A DNA stretch of 64,000 nucleotides from Anaspis maculata (Eukaryota > Arthropoda > Insecta > Coleoptera > Scraptiidae). Of this stretch, positions 55,471-64,000 are shown one piece after another. Below the pieces are notes generated by a model. The model was not told where the DNA came from. It did no database searches and saw only the letters and a list, made by a program, of their open reading frames with translations. How positions within the stretch are numbered: position 1 is the stretch's first letter; each line of letters starts with the position of its first letter. The position numbers and the translations under genes are program-made. The DNA is taken from positions 55,407,787 through 55,471,786 of the forward strand of contig OX421962.1 in the NCBI GenBank assembly GCA_949128115.1, written 5' to 3'.

Positions 55471-56747
55471 CAGGGTGGTCCAGGTTATAGTAGCAATAAT
55501 TCACTATTCGATGGTCCATCAAATACTAGATCGAATACATAGTTTATTTTTCTCCAAAACGCTTCCCAAGGGAGATAGAGCCCTTCAAAGTTCAGTTTTT
55601 GAAATCCTTTCCTTGCAATAACTCTCAAGTCATTGAAGCGATTTTAATCAAACTTAGTACAAATGTTTACGAAATAGAAACTCATCACTTGACGTAGATA
55701 ACTTTTGTCAAAATTGTCCAGCGGCGTAGATACGGGGGAATTGTTCAACTTCTCCCACCGTATTTTCTACGCCACTGAATATTTTTGAAAAATTGTACTT
55801 TTTTTGAATTTCTTGTTCAATTCAGAAAAAAAACTAGTCATGTAAAATTTTGATTAGAGGCTTGATTTCCGAGATATTTGAATTTGAAACTTTGGAAATC
55901 GCTCAGAAATCGCGACTTTCGAAGGCCTAAAAATTGAAATCCAAGAAAACTCATGGTTCCTCAATTGGAATAAGTTCTCTAGCCGTCAGTTCCACAAAAA
56001 AGATGATCAGCGATCAAGGCTGATTGCAGATTAACTGAACTTTTTTCTGCTGAATGCCAGGCGATTAACTACAAAAAATGCCTGAAATCTGTACTAGACC
56101 TATCATCTTTTCATTATTGAGGTATAAACCAGCCTTTCCATTGATCAGTCAGCTACAAATTGACAAACAAAAATCGCGAATCAACTAATCTCGTATTATC
56201 TCTTTTGTGGAACCCACGGTAGGTCGTTTAAGTTGATTTACTGTAATTTTTGCTGAGAAACGAGGCGTTTCCAGAAAAAAAACAATTTGGGCTCTGGAAA
56301 GTGTCGATTTTGAGATTTTTTCCAAAGTTTAAAACCCAAATATCTCGGGAATCAAGCCTCTAATCAAAATTTCACAAGACTAACTCTTTTTTTTTATTGA
56401 ACAAGAAATTAGAAGAAAATATAGTTTCCAAAAAATATTCAGTGGCGTAGGGAATAGGGCGTGAAAAGTAAAACAACTCTCCCGTATCTACGCCACTGGA
56501 CAATTTTGACAAAAGTTATCTACGTCAAGTGATGAGTGTTTATTTTGTTAGTATTTATACCAAATTTGGTCAAAATCGCTTTGATGACTTGAAAGTTATT
56601 GCAAAAAAAGATCTTAAAAACTGAACTTTGAAGGGCTGTATCTCTCTTAGGAAACGTTTTAGAAAAAAATTAAATTATGCATGTCAACCTAGTTTTCGAT
56701 GCACTATCGAATGGTGAATTATTGCTACTATAACCTGGACCACCCTG
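55471..56747. mobile_element. Palindromic TA-flanked element J (1,277 bp)
   Basis: It begins CAGGGTGGTCCAGGTTATAG directly after the TA that closes element I and ends CTATAACCTGGACCACCCTG before TA, perfect inverted ends of at least 20 bp. Inner arms mirror through TAGATAACTTTTGTC / GACAAAAGTTATCTACG. A 237-bp MITE sits near its centre. Confidence 0.9.
55983..56219. mobile_element. 237-bp MITE near the centre of element J
   Basis: CCGTCAGTTCCACAAAAAAG and CTTTTGTGGAACCCACGG are imperfect inverted ends. TAG lies on both sides (55980-55982, 56220-56222), a possible 3-bp duplication of the PIF/Harbinger size. Without it the arms of J join. Confidence 0.7.
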
Positions 56748-56870
56748 TATTGTATTGAATTTTTTAATACACTCAGTACACCGTATAGAAAAAAATTAAG
56801 TTTTCACCTTCATTTTTGAGAGACAAATCCTCAAAATTATGTTGGCCTGCTGAAAATAGAGCCTCAAGTC
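56748..56870. repeat. Repeat S, second copy (right part)
   Basis: TAATACACTCAGTACACCG, AAAAAAATTAAG, CCATTTTTGAG-like and AGCCTCAA follow the order at 50719-50835. It completes the copy begun at 51908. Confidence 0.75.
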
Positions 56871-56883
56871 CTGCACCAAACAC

Positions 56884-57600
56884 AGGTCGCCCTGGTCAAA
56901 ATCCGGGTAAGCGGCCCTCTCCAGTGACAACGACCAGGAGAAAATCTAAAAATTCGTAACGCCCGACTCTAAAATACATAGTAGAAAATGCAGACGGCCT
57001 CGTGGCGCAGGTGGTTGTGTGACTGCCTGCGGCCGCGAGAGCCCCGAGTTCGATTCCCGGAAGAAGTCTGGATGTTTGAGTTTGTCCAATTTGCAATTTT
57101 TCATGTAAATGTAATATGATAATAAAGGGCAAAAACTCCTATGGCCGGTGCAGGCCGATAAGGAGGAAAACATTTACTATTTATTTATTATTATTATAGT
57201 AGAAAATGCAACTGCAGACTTAATTTGATTCTTTTGTTGTCTTGCTTCCCGAAGAATTTGTTTTCAATCCATCGGATAGATTTCAAATAATTGAGTGTCA
57301 GAGCTTTGAACTTTGACATTTTTCAATTATTGACAAGTAACAGTTGTCGGAGGAATACTTTCAACTGTTCTGAAATATATATATTTCAAGGCTTTCAAAT
57401 GACATTTGGCAAGTCAAGTTCCGTAAGATAAAGATTCTGTCATTTTTTAATACCTAGTGAAGTGACAGTTCGGTTTGACAGATGACAGACAAAAACTAAT
57501 CAGATCATTTGACACTAAGACCCTGTCTGTATACCGAATTTCAAGTCGATCAAGCTAACGGTTCGGCAGCTATCGTGTCAAAACATTTCCCCTGATGCAT
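56884..57600 (-). repeat. Dispersed repeat family R, reverse copy split by a SINE
   Basis: On the minus strand it follows 30890-31345: GTCAAAACC-like CTGGTCAAAATCC, AACGCCCGACT, then (after the SINE) ACTGCAGACTTAA, CATCGGATAGATTT, CTTTCAAATGACA and ATTTCAAGTCGATC. Confidence 0.75.
56993..57195 (+). mobile_element. tRNA-derived SINE, 203 bp, 15-bp target duplication
   Basis: The head holds RNA polymerase III promoter blocks: A box GTGGCGCAGGTGG (about 57002) and B box AGTTCGATTCCCGG (about 57048). The body includes AATAAAGGG and a GGCCGGTGCAGGCC hairpin. The tail is TATTTATTTATTATTATT. ATAGTAGAAAATGCA flanks both sides (56978-56992 and 57196-57210). The tail type resembles the (ATT)n tail of the LINE at 46 kb, a possible partner by inference only. 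Confidence 0.92.
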
Positions 57601-57609
57601 CATTATATA

Positions 57610-58585
57610 ACTTACTAGCTCAAGTCAGGCCGCTGGTAGCCACCTTGGAAAGCTTCAAATTCATAAAGTAGGCACTTTTTGAAAGTGGTACCTATAGTAG
57701 GTGAAGATTAAATTTGTTTCCAGGAGCCTTTCATAGAAAAACCTACTTCGCAGCTTTTCACTTTGCCAAACTTCTGGGCAAAAACTGTATCTTGACATAA
57801 ATAGTTAACATAATTTGAATAATTATCTTGAGTGCTCATTGAGATATTTCCCCCATTATATGTATAAGGAAAGATTACATAATGCCCATTGACTTTACGT
57901 GAACGTGGAATCGATTGGGTGTAACAAAAACAATATTTTGATGTTTTACTATATTGTGTAACAGATCATGGACCGGGAACAATATAGTTTTAGTGTATAG
58001 TTTTTCTCCTGTGGCTATAACTCCTTCGATTCTGTTTTTTTTTCGACTGGGGCGGCGTGTGGGGACGGCGTCGGTTGTAACTATTTTTCCTGTATTGTCA
58101 AAGGGACAGGAAACGCGATTACTTTTGTCCCGTTAAAACTTCTCTGTTCTCTGGTTCTGTTTTTGTCTTCAGGGGCATCTGTGTAACTCGCTTGCTTCCC
58201 GTTTTTGGCGTCTGGAGCAGGAGCAGATTTTTTGAACGATAAATTATTAAGTGATTCAAAGGCGTCTGAAAGAGTTATCCCAAACGCCAGACACAATCAT
58301 GCATTGCTAAGGCGCCGACCCGACTCCCGGCGACAATAAGTATTTTAGAGGCGTCCGACAGAGCTATCCGCGAGCTATCTCAAACGGACCCAACAGTACG
58401 ACCAGCGAAGTGCGAGTGCATCATTTGCCGGCGATGCGATGCGGCGAGCACACATGTGTTGCCAAGGCGACCCGACTCCCGGCGACTATACACACGAACG
58501 TAAAGCATGACAACGAAGTGTAACCGACAGACAAACCTAGCGCTATTCTTATAATAAAATATAAGAATTCAAAACCAAGAAAACC
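57610..58585. other. Unassigned DNA
   Basis: It holds a GAGCTATC/GGCGTC-rich stretch with repeated short words (GGCGTCTGAAAGAG and GGCGTCCGACAGAG; CCCGACTCCCGGCGAC twice) at 58260-58490, a local imperfect duplication. No gene is recognised. Confidence 0.45.
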
Positions 58586-58591
58586 AGAAGG

Positions 58592-58618
58592 GTAATATAT
58601 GTATATATATATATATAT
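58592..58618. repeat. (AT)n microsatellite
   Basis: A run of TA steps beside the left edge of the 630-bp satellite; a second one lies at about 58770-58784. Confidence 0.8.
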
Positions 58619-58619
58619 C

Positions 58620-61600
58620 TTGATGGATGATGTATTTCGGGCTCGCGGCATATTTTGTGACAAACAATGTAAAAAAAAATATTTTTTACACAGATTCACA
58701 TTGATGGACGTCTCATGACATTTTAGGACGTAATTTTCAGGTAATCCCATCGCCAATGTTGGTTTTCAAATATATATATATTTCTAAATGTACATGATGT
58801 ATTTTGAGCTCCCGGCATAATTTGAAAAAAAAATGCATTTGTTCACGTATTTATATTATTTGTCACCTTCCAATGTACTTCCTTTTGAGATTTGTCGTCT
58901 GGATTATTCCACTCTACATTTTTTCTCGAAAATGTTTCGAGAGACTGATTTACGTCATACACGGTCATGATCGAAAAGTTCATAATGTATATCGGACTCA
59001 CATGGGCTCATCGAGAATGTGAATTGGGCTCTATACAACAATTTGCGAAATTACGCCCATTGTTTATGAATTTATGTTCTCAGATGTCTCTTAACCTCAT
59101 AGAACGTGATTCCCAAGTTAACTTGTTACGATTTGACTGTTAAAGCACTCGTATCATTTATATTTCGGGTGAACAACTACGAAAATTGTCGAAAAAACGA
59201 GTTCCTGTCGTAAAGTGCACAGTAGCTTTTATTTCGAGTTTGGGACGTTTCCATTTTTCTATAGTTGAATAACTTCAAATTTCTGGGTGATTCAGGTCCT
59301 ACGTCACCATTTCTACAATGTGCGCGTCCGTTCTTGTCCATACTGTCTTTTCAAAAAAATCTCCGGGAGCCCAAACTACGTCATACACGAGCACGACCAA
59401 AACGTTCAGAACGTATTTTGGGCTCACATGTTCATCAAAAATTTGAAATGGGCTCGCGACAGCTTTCAATCCAATTCAAATTCCTCTCCTTATTACATTC
59501 TTTCTTTTGTACATGAATGTCAATTTGATCAATTCTTATTTTGTTAGATGCCTCCCAACAAATACCACTTTCTTGATGCTGCCATCCGAGTTTTTCTACC
59601 TCATTTTCGCCCACAATTTCTTCGGGAGCCCGGTGTACGTCATGCACGGGCATAATCGAAGAATTTATGATGTATTTTGGGCTCACATGGGCTTATCAAG
59701 AATGTGAATGAGCTCTCCGCAAAATTTTTTAACGCTGAGTTCTCCCTGTAAAGTGCACAATAGGTTCGATTTCGAAGTTGGGATGTTTTCAGTAATCCAT
59801 TCTTGAATAATTTTGAGTTTCTGGGTCGAACAGGTCTCACGTTGCTATTTCTAAAATGTTATGTACCGTTTTTGTCCACTTTTGACTTTTTTCCACAAAA
59901 TCCTTCGGGAGCCCAATCCACATTAAGCACGAACATGATTGAAAAGTTCAAGACGTATTTCGGGCTCACATGCTTATCCAAAATGTGGAATGGGCTCTCT
60001 ACATATTTTGTACATAAATGCCATTTCTTTGATAATTATTTTGTTAGATGGTCCCCAACAAATACTACATTCTTGAAGTTACCATCCAGGTTTTTCCACC
60101 TCATTTCTGCCAAAGAAAAATTTTGGGAGCCTTAATTACGTCATGCGCGGGATGGATGGAAGAATTCATGATGTATTTCGGGCTCACATGGACTCATCGA
60201 GAATGTGAATTGAGCTCTCTGCAATATTTTATGGAAAAATGACATTTATTTACATAATTTGTATCCAAACACCTCTCAATTTTCTTTGACGTGATTTGCA
60301 ACTTATTTTGTCACATTTTCAAAATTTATCATAGATTCGTTTTGAACAGCTGCAAAAATTTTAGAAAAAATAGGTTCCCGTTGCAAAGTACAGAATAGGT
60401 TTTATTTCAAGTTTTAGATGTTTTCAGAAATCCATTCTTGAATAATTTTGAGTTTTTGGGTCAGAGAGGTCTCACTGTGCCATTTCTGCAATGATATAGT
60501 CCGTTTCTGGCCACTTTTGACTTTCTTCCACGAAAACCCTCGAGAGTCCAATCTACATTCTGCACGAACACGATTGAAAAGTTCAAGACGTATTTTGGAC
60601 TCTCATACTAATCCAAAATGTGGAATGGGCTCTTGACATATTTTGTACGTGAATGTAATTTTTTGATTTATTATTCTGTCAGATGCTTCCCAACAAATAT
60701 TACATTTTTGAAGGACCATCCGGGTTTTTTCACCTCATTTCTGCCCAAAAAAATTCGGGAGCCCTGATTACATATTGCGCGAGCTGGATGAAAGAGTTCA
60801 TGATGTATTTCAGGCTCACATGGACTCATCGAGAATGTGAATTGAGCTCTCTACAATGTTTTGTGGAAAAATGCCATTTGTTTACATAATTTGTTTTCAA
60901 ACACCTCTCAATCTTCTATAACGTGATAAGCAACTTATTTCGTCACAGTCTCAAAATTTATCATAGATGTGTTTTGAACAGCTGCAAAAATTGTAGAAAA
61001 AATAGGTTCCCAGTTGTAAAGTGCAAAATAGGGTTTATTTCAAGTTTTGATTGTTTTCAGAAATCCATTTTTGAATAATTTTGAGTTTTAGTGTCAAACA
61101 GGTCTCACGGTGCTATTTCTGTAATGATATAGTCGTTTTCTGGCCACTCTTGACTTTTTTTCACAAAAACCTTCGGGAGCCCAATTTACGTTATACACGA
61201 GCACTATTGAAGTGTTCAAGACCTATTTCGGGCTCACATGATCATCCAAAATATGAAATGGGCTCTCGACATATTTTGCACATAACTGTCATTCTGGTAA
61301 ATTATTATTGTGTTAGACGCCTACCAACAAATACTACTTTCGTGATGTTGTCATTCCGGTTTTTTAACTTATTCTCCGCCCAAAAATTTGTCGGGAGCCC
61401 TAATAACGTCATGCACAGGCTCGACAAAAAAATTCATGATGTATTTTGGGCTCACATGGACTCACCGAGAATGTAAATTGGGCTCTCTATGATATTTTGT
61501 GAAAAAATGCCATTTGTTTATAACTATTTGTTTTCGAACACCTCTCAATCTTCTAGAACGTTAGTCCCAAGTTATTCCGTCACATTTCACAAAATTTGTC

Positions 61601-64000
61601 CTAAATTTGGTTTGAACAGCTGCAAAAATTTTAAAACAAGATAGGTTCTTATTGTAAAGTGCAGAATGGGTTTTATTTCAAGTTTTGGATGTTTTCAGAA
61701 ATCCATATTCTTGAATAATTTTAAGTTTTTGTGTCAAACAGGTCTCACGGTGCTATTTTTCCAATGAAATAGTCCGTTTTCATCCCCTCCTGACTTTTGT
61801 CATGAAAACTTCCCGCAGTCCAATCTACATCATGCACGAGCACGATTGAAGTGTACAAGACGTATTTCGGGCTCACATGCTCATTCAAAATGTGGAATGG
61901 ACTCTCGACATATTTTGTACATGAATGTCATTTTTTCAATAACTATTTTGTCAGATGCTTCCCAACAAATATCATATTGTTGAAGTTACCATTCAGGTTT
62001 TTCCACGTCATTTCCGCCCAAAAAAAAATAATTGGGAGCCCTAATCACGTATTGCGCGGGCTGGATGAAAGAATTCATGATGTATTTCGGGCTCACATCG
62101 AGAATGTGAATTGAGCTCTGTGGAAAAATGCCATTGGTTTACATAATTTGTTTTCGAACACCTCTCAATCTTCTATAACGTGATAGGCAAGTTATTTCGT
62201 CACATTTTCAAAATCTATCATAGATGTGTTTTAAACAGCTGCAAAAATTGTAGAAAAAATAGGTTCCCGTTGTAAAGTGCAGAATAGGGCTTATTTCAAG
62301 TTTTGGATGTTTTCAGAAATCCATTTTTGAATAATTTTGAGTTTTTGGGTCAAACAGGTCTCACGGTGCTATTTCTACAATGATATAGTCGGTTTCTGAC
62401 AGTTTGTGTCCACTTTTGACTTTTTTTTTTCACAAAAACCCTCACGAGCCCAATCTACGTTATACACGAGCACGATTGAAGTGTTCAAGACGTATTTCGG
62501 GCTCACATGCTCATCCAAAATATGAAATGGGCTCTCGACATATTTTGCACATAACTGCCATTCTGGTGGATTAGAGGGTAAGTTATTATCGTGTTAGACG
62601 CCTACCACCAAATACTACTTTCGTGATGTTGTCATTCTGGCTTTTTCACTAATTCTCCGCCCAAATTTTTTTCGGGAGACTGATTTACGTCATGCACGGG
62701 CTCGACAAAAAAATTCATGATGTATTTCGGGCTCACATGGACTCGCCGAGAATGTGAATTGGGCTATCTGCCATATTTTGTGGAAAAATGCCATTTGTTT
62801 ACATAATTTGTTTTCAAACACCTCTCAATCTTCTATGACGTGATAAGCAAGTTATTTCGTCACAGTTTGAAAATTTATCATTGATTAGTTTTGAACAGCT
62901 GCAAAAATTGTAGAAAAAATAGGTTCCCCGTTGTAAAGTGCAGAACAGGGTTTATTTCAAGTTTTGGATGTTTTAAAAAATCCATTTTTGAATAATTTTG
63001 AGTTTTTGTGTCAAACAGGTCTCACGGTGCTATTTCTACAATGATATAGTGCTTTTCTGGCAACTTTTGACTTTTTTCACAGAAACCTTTGGGAGCCCAA
63101 TCTACGTTATACACGAGCACGATTGAAGTGTTCAAGATGTATTTCATGCTCACATGCTTATCCAAACTATGGAATGGGCTTTCGACATATGCACAAAACA
63201 GCCATTCTGGCAAATTATTATTGTGTTAGAGGCCTACCAACAAATACCACTTTCGGGATGTTGTCATTCCGGTTTTGCAACTTGTTCTCCGGCCAACATT
63301 TTTTCGGGAGCCTGATTAACGCCATGCACGGGCTCAACAGAAAAATTCATGATGTATTTTGGACTCACTAGGACTCACCGAGAATGTGAATTGGGCTCTC
63401 TATAATATTTTGTGGAAAAATGCCATTTGTTCATAAATATTTGGTTTCAAATACCTCTCAATCTTCTAGAACGTGAGTCCCAAGTTATTCTGTCACATTT
63501 TTCAAAATTTGTCCTGAATTTGATTTGAACAACTGCAAAAAATTTGAAAAAGATAGGTTCCCGTTGTAAAGTGCAGAATGGGTTTTATTTCAAGTTTCTG
63601 TTTTCAGAAATCCATTCTTGAATAATTTTATGTTTTTGATTCAAACAAGTCTCACGGTGCTATTTTTCCAACAAAATAGTCCGTTTTTGTTCTCTTAAGA
63701 CTTTTTTTCATGAAAACCTTCGGCAGCCGAATCTAAATCATGCACGAGCACGCTTGAAGTGTACAAGACGTATTTCGGGCTCACATGCTCATCCAAAATG
63801 AGGAATGGGCTGTCAACATATTTTGCACATACCTGCCATTTTGGTAAATTATGATTGTGTTAGATTTTTCCCAACAAATACCTACTACATTCTTGAAGTT
63901 GCCATACAGGCTCTTCCACCTCATTTTCGCCAAAAAAATCTCAGGAGTCTGATTTACGTCACGCATGGGCATGATGTAAAAATTCATGATGTATTTCGGA
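58620..64000. repeat. ~630-bp tandem satellite, at least eight units, continuing past the window
   Basis: TTGAATAATTTTGAGTTT recurs near 59265, 59803, 60438, 61071, 61711, 62327, 62988 and 63618. The spacings are 538, 635, 633, 640, 616, 661 and 630. Each unit holds two related half-motifs: GTATTTCGGGCTCACATG-CTCATCCAAAATGTGGAATGG and GTATTTCGGGCTCACATG-GACTCATCGAGAATGTGAATTG, so the unit is itself an old dimer. Left-edge units are more diverged and shorter. Frames of 60-131 codons recur in the units but are not conserved. Confidence 0.93.

Noticed and set aside
57000..57075. Possible tRNA gene
   Set aside because: The A and B boxes are present, but the segment has a SINE body, tail and target duplication, and no convincing cloverleaf acceptor stem.
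58804..63987. Many 60-131-codon frames in the satellite
   Set aside because: They shift frame and break from unit to unit, so no protein is conserved across the array.

Overview
The window looks like repeat-rich intergenic DNA from a eukaryote, most likely an arthropod and probably an insect. The reasons are the AT-rich composition, a Ty3-type retrotransposon, a mariner transposase relic, non-LTR retrotransposon relics, a tRNA-derived SINE, hAT-type MITEs, and no operons or bacterial-type genes. I see no intact host gene. The recurring TAGGTA microsatellite flavour recalls hemipteran genomes, but the species cannot be fixed from this sequence.

Layout. 1-3.7 kb: the 3' part of a Ty3/gypsy-like element, with RNase H, integrase, polypurine tract and the start of a 3' LTR. 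4.5 kb: a small MITE with a perfect 39-bp terminal inverted repeat. 8.2-8.7 kb: a clean solo LTR with a 4-bp target duplication. 9-14 kb: little that can be identified. 14-35 kb: a mosaic of palindromic (foldback) elements, three hAT-like elements, a composite element carrying ~260-bp tandem units, and a 118-bp satellite. 35.8-45.8 kb: more of the same elements, with nested insertions, a decayed mariner and two further composite elements. 45.9-47.6 kb and 52.1-56.7 kb: palindromic elements split by LINE relics. 57.0 kb: a tRNA-derived SINE with a 15-bp target duplication. 58.6 kb to the window end: a ~630-bp tandem satellite that runs off the window.

The main theme is a group of long, near-palindromic elements of 0.06 to more than 1 kb. 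Most have ends reading CAGGGTG...CACCCTG and sit between TA dinucleotides; at least ten full-size copies are present. Two have recognisable pre-insertion sites within the window, several carry other elements inside them, and abutting pairs share the TA between them. The TA duplication points to the Tc1/mariner (IS630) group as the source of transposase. No matching autonomous element is visible here; the mariner at 40.2 kb has different ends.

The nesting gives relative ages. A TTAA-flanked MITE and then a LINE entered one palindrome. A LINE entered another. A palindrome entered one composite element. A SINE entered a dispersed repeat. Protein-coding content is limited to transposon proteins, all partial or broken apart from the open 3' portion of the Ty3-like pol.
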